NCBI GenBank assembly: GCA_006226375.1
Contig: SBHC01000059.1
Span: forward strand, 1-64,000
Direction of reading: 5' to 3'
DNA length: 64,000 nucleotides
DNA from: Deltaproteobacteria bacterium
GTDB lineage: Bacteria; Myxococcota_C; UBA6777
The number at the start of each line of letters is the position of its first letter. Positions within the stretch are counted from its first letter, which is position 1. Below, one piece after another: positions 7,938 to 16,763 of the stretch. The notes below the pieces were generated by a model. The model was not told the origin of the DNA and ran no database searches. It saw only the letters and a program-made list of their open reading frames with translations. Position numbers and translations under genes: made by a program.

Positions 7938-9563
7938 CTACTGCTGTTTCTCGCGTTCACGCAAGGGGGCGCGAAACTTGGATTGAAGTCCAAGCTGGTG
8001 AAGGCAGTACATCGCAGCCTGGTAGTAGCTGTTCATCTCTTTCCCTTTGATCTTCACGGACTGGCTGAGGGCTTGCTCCCAGTCCCGTCGATCGGGAACC
8101 TTGGTCAGCAAGGCATAGACCTGCTTCCATTGAGGGTCGGGCATCTCGGGCTTGTGGTGGTCTTCGTAGTATTGGATCAGTTGGTGCCAAACGCGCAGAC
8201 CGAGGGGGTAGCGAGAAAGATCCGTGCTGCGGAGTTCTGTGGGTAGCTTGGCTGGGAGTGAGGCTGTGGAGAACAACTTTCGCTTGCGTTGGGTGCGGGG
8301 TTCCAACTCAGGTAACTCGCGATGGAGGAACCGGGCGAACTCTTCCTTTAAGACGATGGCTGGCCAAAGGAAGTCTTCGGTGCTGCTGTGGTGGGCGTCG
8401 ACCTGTTCGGTCAGCCGGTGGGGGATGATGTGGTGCTCTTGTTCCCGCTCCAGGTTGTAGGCTCGTTCGGGAAACCAGGGCATCCAACGCAAACCAATCG
8501 CGATCCAACCCATCAACAACAAGGCGACCATCCACCACTTGTTTGCAAGATGGCGAAGGTGTTGTCGAACCAGCGCGTCGCTGCGGGATTTTTGCACCTT
8601 GTACCGCTTGGCGGCGAGTGAGCCTTTCTTGCTCCAGTGAGGAGGGTAGGCAGCGAGAAGGGCGGGCATGGAGGTCAGCGCGCTGTTGAAGTCGGTTAAC
8701 AAATCCCAGGCAACCAGCGAGGTTTGGGCCAGCACAGGGACATTGTGTTTGTATTTGCCTTTCCAAGAGAAGTCGCCCCATAAGACAATCAGCCTCTTGG
8801 CCTGGGTCGGGAGGTAGAGCGAACGGATCAGGTTGCGAGCGAGGCGACGGTTGTCTCCATAGGCAATCATCTGGTTGATCAGCGCGCTGGGGTCCGACAA
8901 GACCAACAGGCTCCCTGCGCCCCGTCGACCGCGCATTAAGACGTAGCCTTCCATCCGGCTGTCGGGGAGGTTGCTCCGGTAGGGCTGGGCGTATAGAAGA
9001 GGCTCCATCTTGTCGGTGGGGCTGATGAAGAACCATTGGGGCACGTTGAGAAACGAGAAGGACGCCTGGCGCAACAAGAAGTCCGCCTGGGTGCCAGGGT
9101 GGGGCGTGGTGTAGTGAACGTCGATAAGCGGTTGGTTTCGGCTGGGTGGAACGGGTGAACGTCGACCTTGCAGACCAAAGGTTTCCCACAAGCGTTCGCC
9201 AGAGCCAAAGTCGTCGGCGAGCAACACACGTCCCCCTGCGTGAACAAAGAAGTACAGGGGTTTGGGGTCCAGCTCTTCGTTTTGGGGGGAAAGGATAAGG
9301 ATGGGATCTTGAACTCGGGCCTGGCTCCAATCCCAGACTCGTGGTGCTTCCACCTGCAACCCTTCCTTGACTGCAACATTGACCAACTGGGAGCAGCCGT
9401 TCCAGGCGGGAGAAGCCGGGTCGAAGTGTTTGCCAGCGGTCTCTTGGGTGGTTTGGGAGCCTCGACGGGAGGTGGTGTCCGCGCGGCTATCTTGGGCAAA
9501 GCTTACACGATTTCCCAGGAGAAGGAGTCCTAACACAGCAACCCAAGATACCCATCGATTCAT
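7938..9563 (-). CDS. DUF4350-type membrane-anchored exported protein
   Basis: A 541-residue protein with a cleavable signal (MNRWVSWVAVLGLLLLGNRVSFAQ), a periplasmic N-terminal half, one membrane helix (WWMVALLLMGWIAIGLRWMPW, about 345-365) and a cytoplasmic C-terminal half. The segment PLYFFVHAGGRVLLADDFGSGERL matches the DUF4350 pattern (glutamine-amidotransferase-like fold seen beside MoxR/DUF58 gene sets). No MoxR ATPase or DUF58 gene is present here. It precedes the S74 protein gene on the same strand by 97 bases, so the two may be co-transcribed. Molecular role unknown. Confidence 0.78.
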   Translation of the reverse strand: MNRWVSWVAVLGLLLLGNRVSFAQDSRADTTSRRGSQTTQETAGKHFDPASPAWNGCSQLVNVAVKEGLQVEAPRVWDWSQARVQDPILILSPQNEELDPKPLYFFVHAGGRVLLADDFGSGERLWETFGLQGRRSPVPPSRNQPLIDVHYTTPHPGTQADFLLRQASFSFLNVPQWFFISPTDKMEPLLYAQPYRSNLPDSRMEGYVLMRGRRGAGSLLVLSDPSALINQMIAYGDNRRLARNLIRSLYLPTQAKRLIVLWGDFSWKGKYKHNVPVLAQTSLVAWDLLTDFNSALTSMPALLAAYPPHWSKKGSLAAKRYKVQKSRSDALVRQHLRHLANKWWMVALLLMGWIAIGLRWMPWFPERAYNLEREQEHHIIPHRLTEQVDAHHSSTEDFLWPAIVLKEEFARFLHRELPELEPRTQRKRKLFSTASLPAKLPTELRSTDLSRYPLGLRVWHQLIQYYEDHHKPEMPDPQWKQVYALLTKVPDRRDWEQALSQSVKIKGKEMNSYYQAAMYCLHQLGLQSKFRAPLREREKQQ

Positions 9564-9600
9564 TAAATTCTCCCTTTGTTTGTGCCCTTGTGGCTGCTTG

Positions 9601-10023
9601 TTATGATTGAGGATGGGCAGGGCTTGTCAAGGACTGGGCCTTCTTTCGTGGTGAAGCCCAGGAGGTCCAAACCCAACGACCCATCTCGCCAAAGACAAGG
9701 ATTCCCACGGTGTTGGCGGCCATATCGCTCCAGGAAAAGCTGCGTGACACAAAGAAGATCTGTGAACTCTCTTCCAACGTCGCGATTGCCAGTAACAACA
9801 CGGTTCCCCAAAGGATATTTCGTCCTCGCCAGGAAAACGTTTTGAATTTTAGGGCCGCGTTGAGGAGCAGCGACATCGTCCCCAACAAGAGAAAGTGGCC
9901 GGTGATGTCGCCTCCTGGAAGGTGACGCACCAGAGCAAACAGCGATTGCCCGCGGCCTGAGTCCGCCAGGACGATGATCACAGCCAAGAAGATTGCAAAG
10001 CCTGAGGCCAGGATCTTTAACAT
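9601..10023 (-). CDS. VanZ-like membrane protein
   Basis: A 140-residue protein with four hydrophobic helices: an N-terminal helix, GHFLLLGTMSLLLNAAL, NILWGTVLLLAIATLEESSQ, and ANTVGILVFGEMG. The pattern H-F...EESSQIFFVSRSFSWSDMAANTVG is the VanZ family signature (E-x-x-Q...R...D...N-x-x-G). In enterococci VanZ lowers teicoplanin susceptibility; in most bacteria the role is unknown and probably concerns the envelope. It lies 37 bases upstream of the DUF4350 gene on the same strand, forming a likely three-gene unit with it and the S74 gene. Confidence 0.85.
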   Translation of the reverse strand: MLKILASGFAIFLAVIIVLADSGRGQSLFALVRHLPGGDITGHFLLLGTMSLLLNAALKFKTFSWRGRNILWGTVLLLAIATLEESSQIFFVSRSFSWSDMAANTVGILVFGEMGRWVWTSWASPRKKAQSLTSPAHPQS

Positions 10024-10309
10024 GATGGAAACCTCGCAAAAGGATGGTGGAAAGGCACGGTAGAAGGTGCCTTGGAGTGCCCATGGATGTGTTCACTCTC
10101 TATCATAGGGTTGGAAGTTGAACAAAACATGAAGGCTGCGAGAAGAACTGGTGAAGCGAGAGCCTGGATGGAGCACACGGTGCGGTCCCTTTTGGACCTG
10201 TGAGTCTGAGAGAAAGCCTTGCATTCTTGCCTCAGAATGTGGATGATCGGGGTCCTATTTCCGTGTGCATATTCCGATGAGTCGTAATCCAACGAGCGAG
10301 GAGATTCTC

Positions 10310-11098
10310 ATGAGATCAGAGTGGAGAGACAAAACTCATCTTCCCAAACATATACAGGACGCCGTGGCCACATTTTGCGAAAAGATTGAAAAAATCGAGG
10401 GCGACAACCTGGTTTCCATCGTGCTGTACGGCAGCGGCGCAAAGGGTGGTTACAACGAGTACACCTCCAACATCAACATTGTGCTGGTGCTGGAGGAGGC
10501 ATCGATCGAAGTGCTCGATCGTTTGGCCGGTGTGATCCATTATGGCTCGCAAGAGTTCGGCATTGGCGTGATGGTTTCGGAGCCCCATGACCTGGATCGC
10601 TCGACGGATGTCTTTCCTATCAAGTTTCGCGACATCCAACGTCATTACGTGATCCTATCCGGCGAAGACTTGATCGAGTCACTATCCATTGAAGAGACCC
10701 ACCTTCGCTTGCGGTGTGAGCAGGAGTTCAAGAACCTGATGTGGCGTATGCGGTACTTTTACCTGCACCGCAAGCATCGTTCTGAGCAGGTGGAAGCCAC
10801 GTTGATGTCGGTCACATCAGAGTTTTTGATCGCAACGGAAGCGCTCCTTTATCTGGAGACAGGCGAGTCGTTCACCACCAAAGAAGAGATCGTGGATGCC
10901 GCGGCCAAGGAACTTGATTTCCCTGCGTCCTTGTTGAAGAAGCTCCTCTCGCTCAAGCAAACCAAGTTAAAGCCCAACGAAGACGAGCTGCGGTCGCTTT
11001 ACCAACAATTGATGGAGCTGGTGACGTTTGCAGCCGACCTTGCTGACCGTTGGACCCCGGACGAAGACGACGAGGATGAAGAGGACGAAGACGAATAG
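10310..11098 (+). CDS. Nucleotidyltransferase-fold protein with altered active site
   Basis: The ATG at 10310 is chosen because GAGGAG lies seven bases upstream; ATGs at 10265 and 10277 lack a good site. The 262-residue product has the NTase start VSIVLYGSGAKGGYNEYTSNINIVLVLE: the GS motif (41-42) is present, but the catalytic D-x-D/E is replaced by N-I-N (54-56), so catalysis is doubtful. A helical C-terminal domain (about 130-240) resembles HEPN/KNTase-C helical bundles, and the protein ends in a strongly acidic tail (DEDDEDEEDEDE). It is followed 86 bases later by the TIGR04222 gene on the same strand. Confidence 0.7.
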   Translation: MRSEWRDKTHLPKHIQDAVATFCEKIEKIEGDNLVSIVLYGSGAKGGYNEYTSNINIVLVLEEASIEVLDRLAGVIHYGSQEFGIGVMVSEPHDLDRSTDVFPIKFRDIQRHYVILSGEDLIESLSIEETHLRLRCEQEFKNLMWRMRYFYLHRKHRSEQVEATLMSVTSEFLIATEALLYLETGESFTTKEEIVDAAAKELDFPASLLKKLLSLKQTKLKPNEDELRSLYQQLMELVTFAADLADRWTPDEDDEDEEDEDE

Positions 11099-11184
11099 AG
11101 CCTGCTCTTTCGCTTTTGTATCGCCTTTGAAACCCATCAACGTCTTACGTTGGTTTCGTTCGCGCAAGGAGGGATCGCAAAGTA

Positions 11185-12177
11185 ATGGATCTAATCAATT
11201 TTATCGCAAACATGCGAGGTCCGAAGTTTCTGTCGTTTTACATCACGTTGGCGGGTGTCAGTGTGATCATCATCGTCATTGCAAAGTATTGGGTGGAGAA
11301 AGGACGCTCAGGTCCTTTACCCCCTGTTCCTTCTGAGCCAGACCCCTTGGAGATTGGGTTTCTCCGTGGAGGCTTATTTGAAGTGTTCAACCAGCTTCTG
11401 TTTGAGTTGGTGCATCGAGGCTTTCTGAACCGCAAGGCCGATGGCTTGGTGCAGGCACGTCGGGGTCCTTCGCCTCGTCACCTGGACAAGTCGATGCGTC
11501 GTATCTTTGATGCCTTTGACAAAGACAAGGTGCTCAAGCCCAAAGACGCGCTCAAAGACAAAAAGGTGATGAAGGAGCTGGAGTCCATCTGCGCGCCTTA
11601 CATCGAGTGGGCCAAGCGTGAAGAACTGCTGACTCCACGTACCCGCATTAATAACTTCAAAATCCTTCGCAACACCATTGTGTTGAGTGTTCTGGCTGTG
11701 GGGGGATTCAAGCTCTTTACGGCTCTCTCTCGTGGACGTCACAACGTGGGCTTTCTGGTCCTCTTGATGATTGTGTTTGCCGTGATTGGTTGGAGCATTG
11801 GGGGGAACTTCTCCCGGCTCTCTCGACGTGGCAGGCGGTACATTGAGAACCTTCAGCTTGCCTTTGCCCGCCTGGAAGATCAGGAGTCGATATGGGCCGA
11901 GCGTGATGACGAAGCTCTGCTCCTTGCTTACGGAGTGTTTGGGGCTTCCATTTTTGCCGTGGGTTCCTATGCGTTCTTCCACGACATGGTGCATCACGCT
12001 GCGTACGATGCGGCTATGGCTTCGGCCAGTGCTGCGTATGCTGACCATCTCACCGACTGGAGCTGGAGCAGCAGCTCTTGTGGTAGCTCATGGGGCAGCA
12101 GCGGTGGTGGATGTGGCAGCAGCTGCGGAAGCAGTTGTGGAAGCGGATGCGGTGGTTGCGGCGGCTGCGGCGGCTGA
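11185..12177 (+). CDS. TIGR04222-type membrane protein with Gly/Ser/Cys-rich C-terminus
   Basis: 330 residues; AAGGAGGG lies 12 bases before the ATG. An N-terminal helix (FLSFYITLAGVSVIIIVIAKYWV) is followed by a cytoplasmic segment with the repeated LRGG..EVFNQLLFELVHRGFL pattern, two further helices (ILRNTIVLSVLAVGGFKLFTAL and VGFLVLLMIVFAVIGWSIGG), and a C-terminal run made almost only of Ser, Gly and Cys (12 Cys in the last ~45 residues). This architecture is the TIGR04222 family, whose GGCGGCGG-type tail is diagnostic. Function is unknown; the tail may bind metal or be modified. Confidence 0.85.
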   Translation: MDLINFIANMRGPKFLSFYITLAGVSVIIIVIAKYWVEKGRSGPLPPVPSEPDPLEIGFLRGGLFEVFNQLLFELVHRGFLNRKADGLVQARRGPSPRHLDKSMRRIFDAFDKDKVLKPKDALKDKKVMKELESICAPYIEWAKREELLTPRTRINNFKILRNTIVLSVLAVGGFKLFTALSRGRHNVGFLVLLMIVFAVIGWSIGGNFSRLSRRGRRYIENLQLAFARLEDQESIWAERDDEALLLAYGVFGASIFAVGSYAFFHDMVHHAAYDAAMASASAAYADHLTDWSWSSSSCGSSWGSSGGGCGSSCGSSCGSGCGGCGGCGG

Positions 12178-12241
12178 TAAGACCTTCTGTGTTCACAAAC
12201 AAGTGAGCTTGAGTCGATGAACAAAAGGGAGTTGGAGCCGT

Positions 12242-12757
12242 ATGGCAAACGATAAGCAGGCCGAAAGCCCCAAGACATTAACGCACATGGACAAGGATGG
12301 CGCGGCGCGCATGGTGGACGTGGGTCACAAAGCGTTAACCAAAAGGAAAGCCTTGGCCCAGGCGATTGTTTCGATGCAGCCAGAGACATTAAAGCTGCTG
12401 ATGGCACGTCAGTTACCCAAAGGGGATGCGTTGCAAGTGGCGAGGGTGGCTGGCATTATGGCTGCCAAGAAGACTCCTGACCTGATCCCATTGTGTCATC
12501 CGATTCCTTTGAGCAAGGCAGAGGTTGAGTTTGAAGCGATCGACGAAGACCGCATTCGGATCACTGCCGATGTCCGAAACATGGCGCAAACCGGCGTGGA
12601 GATGGAAGCGCTGACGGCCTGCTCTGTTGCGGCTCTTACGCTTTACGATATGGCCAAGGCTGTGGACCCTGCCATGTGCATTGAGACGGTGTGTTTGCTC
12701 GAAAAAGAAGGAGGCAAGCGGGGTCATTGGCTGCGTACCTCTGAGGGGAGTGAGTAA
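12242..12757 (+). CDS. moaC: Cyclic pyranopterin monophosphate synthase MoaC
   Basis: MoaC converts the cyclic GTP derivative made by MoaA into cyclic pyranopterin monophosphate, the first stable intermediate of molybdenum cofactor synthesis. The 171-residue length is normal. Diagnostic text includes [17 protein letters not shown] near the N-terminus, [20 protein letters not shown] (active-site His), and [28 protein letters not shown] lies four bases before the start. No moaA, moaD or moaE is nearby. The stop codon TAA is immediately followed by the ATG of the dehydrogenase gene, which indicates translational coupling. Confidence 0.96.
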   Translation: MANDKQAESPKTLTHMDKDGAARMVDVGHKALTKRKALAQAIVSMQPETLKLLMARQLPKGDALQVARVAGIMAAKKTPDLIPLCHPIPLSKAEVEFEAIDEDRIRITADVRNMAQTGVEMEALTACSVAALTLYDMAKAVDPAMCIETVCLLEKEGGKRGHWLRTSEGSE

Positions 12758-13840
12758 ATGGAGAAGGAACCAGCGATTCAGATGGTGATGGTGGAGCCTG
12801 GAACGTTCCAGGCCGAACCCCAAGACGTCCGAGCACCCAAGCCTCATGAGGTCCGTGTTCGTGTGGTCTGTGCAGGTGTCTGTGGGACAGACCTGGCCTT
12901 GTATAGCGGCCAGTATCCGGTGCCGTTGCCCTGTGTCATGGGCCATGAATTCGTCGGTGTGATCGAAGAAGTCGGAGCGGACGTTCACCACCGCTGGGTT
13001 GGACGTCGTGTGGCTGTCGAAATCAACGTTTGTGATGAGTACGCTCAGGGTGATGGCGAAGCCTGCCCAACATGCGGAGCGTTGAATCCAGGCCACTGCT
13101 CCAAACGTACGGTGATTGGTATCATTCAGGCTCCTGGGGCATTTGCTCGCTACTTGTATGCGCCTGTCAGCAACCTTCACGTCCTCCCTGACGCCGTCGG
13201 CGATCAGACGGCAGTCCTTGTTGAGCCGGTCGCTGCTGCGATACAGACGTTTGTGATGTGCCCTCTGGACAAGGGCCACCGCCAGCGTGTGGTGGTGCTG
13301 GGGGCCGGTCGCTTGGGGCTTTTGATTGTCGCCGTTGCTGCTTCCGAAGGGGCCGAGGTCATTGCGGTGTCCCGGACCGCTGAGCGTTTGGAGCTGGCCC
13401 GGAAGTTTGGGGCGCATCATGCGTTTCAGGCCGGTCCCGACTTGGAGGCGCAGATCCGAAGTGTAAACCATGGAAAGTTGGCTGACATTGTTGTGGAGGT
13501 TACCGGAAACCCTGCTGGGCTGGGTGATGCTCTTCAACTGGTTCGTCCGCGCGGGACAGTCTGTCTGAAAACTACGGTGGGTGAACCGTCTGTCGTGGAC
13601 CTGACCAAGATTGTGGTGGATGAGATTCAATTGTCGGCGTCTCGTTGCGGTCCTTTTGCAGAAGCGATCCACTTCTTGGAGCGTCATCCTTTGCCGCTGA
13701 AAGAGTGGATCCGTGCTTCCTACCCTCTGGAGCAGTTGGGGGATGCGATGGAAGAGGCAAAGCTCCCTGGCAAAGTCTTGATTGATCCATGGTCGGCAGA
13801 GGTTGAAGCTTGGCCGCTCCAGGATTCCGTCAACAAATAG
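12758..13840 (+). CDS. Zinc-type medium-chain alcohol/polyol dehydrogenase
   Basis: A 360-residue member of the MDR superfamily. The N-terminal GroES-like domain shows CAGVCGTDLALYSGQYP (catalytic zinc Cys) and GHEFVGVIEEVG; the structural-zinc loop is represented by CPTCGALNPGHC, with three Cys and a His visible rather than four evenly spaced Cys. The Rossmann domain has VVVLGAGRLGLLIVAVA followed by a basic/Arg residue (RTAERLE), compatible with NAD(P). Threonine- and sorbitol-type dehydrogenases share this pattern; substrate cannot be decided. It starts one base after the moaC stop. Why a dehydrogenase would be coupled to moaC is unclear. Confidence 0.88.
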   Translation: MEKEPAIQMVMVEPGTFQAEPQDVRAPKPHEVRVRVVCAGVCGTDLALYSGQYPVPLPCVMGHEFVGVIEEVGADVHHRWVGRRVAVEINVCDEYAQGDGEACPTCGALNPGHCSKRTVIGIIQAPGAFARYLYAPVSNLHVLPDAVGDQTAVLVEPVAAAIQTFVMCPLDKGHRQRVVVLGAGRLGLLIVAVAASEGAEVIAVSRTAERLELARKFGAHHAFQAGPDLEAQIRSVNHGKLADIVVEVTGNPAGLGDALQLVRPRGTVCLKTTVGEPSVVDLTKIVVDEIQLSASRCGPFAEAIHFLERHPLPLKEWIRASYPLEQLGDAMEEAKLPGKVLIDPWSAEVEAWPLQDSVNK

Positions 13841-13946
13841 TGTTAACTCTTGAAGGGTGTTCGGGGTTTCGTTGTGAACCAAAGAAAACAGGAAACCTTC
13901 TTTCCGAATCGCCGAACATTAAAGTATGTTAGAATTCCCAGAACCG

Positions 13947-13995
13947 TGGCGATCCTTGTGCTGGAACGCTACGTGTGGAAAGCTCTTTGAGCTTT
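13947..13995 (+). promoter_or_regulatory. Possible sigma-54-like promoter and leader hairpin before the DUF1521 gene
   Basis: TGGCGATCCTTGTGC at 13947-13961 has GG and GC separated by ten bases, the essential spacing of -24/-12 promoters, although the -12 box is GTGC rather than TTGC. Just downstream AAAGCTC-TTT-GAGCTTT (13979-13995) is a perfect 7-bp hairpin that would sit at the very 5' end of such a transcript. No activator gene is adjacent. The match is partial. Confidence 0.3.
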
Positions 13996-14037
13996 TACCA
14001 TCATGACAATGTCTGGAAACAGACCAAGGAGGTTCCA

Positions 14038-15111
14038 ATGAGTGTGAATCAAATCGGTGGTGGCGGCGTTGCCTTTTTTGGCGCTGGTTACTTCCAAGGC
14101 GCTACGTCCCAGATTCAGCAGGCTCCGATGCAGCAACTCCAGCAGTTGCAATCGATGCTGCAGTCGTCGTTCCAAAACTTCTTCCAGTCCATGGGACAAT
14201 TCCAGCAGTCGGCTGGCGCTGGCTTTGCACAGTCTCCTGCTGCCATGCCTGGCTTCGTTCAGCCCCCCTCAACTGGCATGATGCAGCCCATGAACCCCGG
14301 CGCAATGGCTGGTGGCGGCTTCGTCGCTGGTGGCTTTATTGCTGGCGGTCAAATCGGCGGCGGCATGGCTGGCGGTGGTATGATTGGCGGCATGGGTACC
14401 ATCGGAACCCCGATGCCTGCTGAGAAGTCTGGCCTGATCCAAACCGGTAAGAATCCCCCCGAGTACACCACTCCCGGTGGTTTCAAGATCGCTGCAGAAG
14501 GCAAAGACATGGCCTGGACGATCACCACTCCGGAAGGAAAGAAGACCCGAATCTGGGGCGACCCGCACGTTCACGAAGGTGACGGTGGAAAGTGGGACTT
14601 CAAAAAAGACATGAGCTTTGTCCTCCCCGATGGCACCAAAATTGGCGTCAAGACGGTACCCTGGGGCAAGAACGGCGCGACCGTAACCGGAAGCATCGAC
14701 ATCATGAACGGCAACCAGCGTGCTACCATTGGTAACATCGACAAGAACAAAGATCTCTCCGACACCGGAATTAAGAACGATCGTTGGGCTCTCGATGCAC
14801 GCACCCCCGACGGTGACTACGCTGTCATGGGCGGAAACGGAGACGACTGGTTCTTGAACGGCAAGAACGAAATTGTCGGCGGTAACATGAAAACCGGCGA
14901 AATTTTCACCAAGCAGTCCAACGGCGCGAACACCAACATCACCAACCAAGCCATGCACGCGATGCGTGAGCCCGGCCAAATGGCGATGGGACAAATGCCC
15001 GGACAGATCGGTCAGCCCGGTCCCCGCTTCGGTGGTCAGCAGTTTGTCATGCAGATGATGCAGCAAATGATGCAGCAGATGATGCAGATGATGCAGATGA
15101 TGCGTGGCTAA
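14038..15111 (+). CDS. DUF1521 (NopE-type, metal-inducible self-cleavage) protein, probably secreted
   Basis: The start at 14038 has AAGGAGG five bases upstream. The 357-residue product has a Gln-rich amphipathic N-terminus (QQLQQLQSMLQSSFQNFFQ), a Gly/Met-rich low-complexity stretch (about 80-140), the DUF1521 domain (about 150-300: RIWGDPHVHEGDGGKWDFKKD, SFVLPDGTKIGVKTVPWGK, DYAVMGGNGDDWFLNGKNEI), and a Met/Gln-rich tail (MMQQMMQQMMQMMQ). In rhizobial NopE, a type III effector, this domain cleaves itself when calcium binds. There is no Sec signal, which fits a specialised secretion route. The next gene encodes a SycD-like TPR protein, the usual partner of type III translocators. Confidence 0.85.
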   Translation: MSVNQIGGGGVAFFGAGYFQGATSQIQQAPMQQLQQLQSMLQSSFQNFFQSMGQFQQSAGAGFAQSPAAMPGFVQPPSTGMMQPMNPGAMAGGGFVAGGFIAGGQIGGGMAGGGMIGGMGTIGTPMPAEKSGLIQTGKNPPEYTTPGGFKIAAEGKDMAWTITTPEGKKTRIWGDPHVHEGDGGKWDFKKDMSFVLPDGTKIGVKTVPWGKNGATVTGSIDIMNGNQRATIGNIDKNKDLSDTGIKNDRWALDARTPDGDYAVMGGNGDDWFLNGKNEIVGGNMKTGEIFTKQSNGANTNITNQAMHAMREPGQMAMGQMPGQIGQPGPRFGGQQFVMQMMQQMMQQMMQMMQMMRG

Positions 15112-15174
15112 ATGGAACCCCTGACCTGAAGATTCCTTCTTCGGGTTCTAGGAGTCCATCGGCATCTTGAGAGA

Positions 15175-15202
15175 GGAGACGGTAGGTACCGTCTCCTTTT
15201 TT
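15175..15202 (+). terminator. Rho-independent terminator after the DUF1521 gene
   Basis: GGAGACGGTA (15175-15184), loop GG, TACCGTCTCC (15187-15196), then six T. A textbook intrinsic terminator that isolates the DUF1521 gene from the TPR gene at 15431. The remaining 228 bases up to that gene hold nothing else that I can identify apart from a ribosome site (GGAG) just before 15431. Confidence 0.93.
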
Positions 15203-15430
15203 GCTTTAGAACATGTTTTTGTTGGGTTGATGCGGTTATGCTGATGTTTTGGGGGCTTTTGTTCCCTTGCAATCCGCACCCAAATCGCGCAGAATACTTC
15301 GCACATCGTGATTGTGACAGCGAACCTTCTATCCAACATAAATCGTTGGAAGGGGAGTGTTTGGACATAGGTTTCGGACCATTGTGGGCTTGGACCCATC
15401 TTTCGGCTAGAACACACGCAGGAGATAGTT

Positions 15431-16639
15431 ATGGTTGAGAGCGCAGAAAACAAGTCGTTGGGGGTGTTGGACATTCTGGAGCCGTCGACGGAGCCGGGTC
15501 CCAAGCAAGGTTTAGGAGGTTGGGGTATGCCCTCCTCCAATGCGGCTGTTGGCCCCGACTCTCTTGGCCTGATCCTTGGTTACTGCCTGGAGAAAATCAC
15601 CAACCAGTTTGCCTTTTTGCGTAGCTTGACTCTGAAAAACGCTGAGCTACAGAAGAGCTTGCAGCATGTCAGCTTGTCTCGACCCGGTTCCAAGGTGGAC
15701 ATGAAGAACCCGAACCGCAAGAAAGCGGAAGAGGCTTTTGTACAGGCAAAGGCAGGGCTGGGCGAGGGCGACTCCGATGCGTTGGATGCGTTGGTCATCG
15801 ACGAAGACCTCCTCGGCGCCTTGGAAGTCAACGAAAAGCAAGAGCTTCTCTCCACAGTCTTGCATCATGACAAGAGCAACTCTTTGTCGTTTCAGCAAGC
15901 GGCGTTGTTTTTGTTGCGCAACGCATCCAGCCGTCGAGAGTTTGAAGCCTTGCTGCAAGCTGCCGGTGGCTCCGATGCCATGCTCAGTCGGGCTCGGGGT
16001 GTTCACCGTGGCGCGATGTACTGCTTGCTGGAGCACTTTGGTGCTGCTGAGTGGCAGCCGCCGTTTCATCATGGCATTTTTATGGGTGATGTGGAAGGCG
16101 ACAAGACCGAAGGCGACGATCCTCTCGCCGCTTTGCGCAACCAGATGATTCCCGATTCGGATCCCTTGATTCAGTCGGATTACATGGACCGCTTCGTCCA
16201 GGGGGATCTCACCGCTTCGGATATGATGGGCTTGACCCGTGAAGAGCTCTATATGATCGCGCAGCGCGGATACGAGTTGATCCAGGAAGGAAAGATGGAG
16301 CAAGCCCGTGAAGTGTTTGACGGCCTTGTCTATCTTGATCCCTACGACCCCTACTTCTACACCGTCCTGGGTTCGATCTGCCAGAAGCAAGACCAGCTCG
16401 ACAAAGCCGTACAGTGCTACGATGTGGGGATTCGCTTGCAGGCCTGGAACGTCAACGCGTTGGCCAACCGGGGCGAGATTCTGCTCAACCAAGGCAAACT
16501 CACCGAAGCGCTCTCTGACCTTCAGGCTGTCATTACCTACGAGCCGGACCCTGAGAACACCAACCCCTCGGTTGTTCGGACCAAAGCTCTCTTGTTCACG
16601 ATCAAGGAACTGGTTGACCAGAAAACCCAAGAAGCATAG
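15431..16639 (+). CDS. TPR protein with SycD/LcrH-like (type III chaperone) C-terminus
   Basis: 402 residues; CAGGAGATAGTT precedes the ATG. The N-terminal ~260 residues form a helical region of unknown type (for example LGLILGYCLEKITNQFAFLRSLTLKNAEL). The C-terminal ~130 residues are three TPRs that read like SycD/LcrH chaperones: LTREELYMIAQRGYELIQEGKMEQAREVFDGL, then LDPYDPYFYTVLGSICQKQDQLDKAVQCYDVGI, then a third repeat. SycD chaperones keep translocators soluble before type III secretion. Fusion to a long N-terminal domain is unusual. The adjacent DUF1521 protein is an obvious candidate client, but no secretion apparatus gene is visible here. Confidence 0.75.
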   Translation: MVESAENKSLGVLDILEPSTEPGPKQGLGGWGMPSSNAAVGPDSLGLILGYCLEKITNQFAFLRSLTLKNAELQKSLQHVSLSRPGSKVDMKNPNRKKAEEAFVQAKAGLGEGDSDALDALVIDEDLLGALEVNEKQELLSTVLHHDKSNSLSFQQAALFLLRNASSRREFEALLQAAGGSDAMLSRARGVHRGAMYCLLEHFGAAEWQPPFHHGIFMGDVEGDKTEGDDPLAALRNQMIPDSDPLIQSDYMDRFVQGDLTASDMMGLTREELYMIAQRGYELIQEGKMEQAREVFDGLVYLDPYDPYFYTVLGSICQKQDQLDKAVQCYDVGIRLQAWNVNALANRGEILLNQGKLTEALSDLQAVITYEPDPENTNPSVVRTKALLFTIKELVDQKTQEA

Positions 16640-16763
16640 AGCGCATGTCGGTTTAAGACAGCGTTTTTTGTTGAGATGTGGCTTGGAAAGCTAGAGACTG
16701 AGGGGTGCGGGTAAACAAAGCTTGAGCTTTGGATCCCTCGTCCCTTTGTTAGATCTTGGGGAG

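Noticed and set aside
12413-13882. 489-codon minus-strand frame opposite moaC and the dehydrogenase
   Set aside because: Both plus-strand genes are unambiguous; this is an antisense shadow.
16716-16731. Perfect hairpin CAAAGCT-TG-AGCTTTG between the convergent TPR and NYN genes
   Set aside because: No T-run on either strand, so a terminator could not be supported; too short to call anything else.
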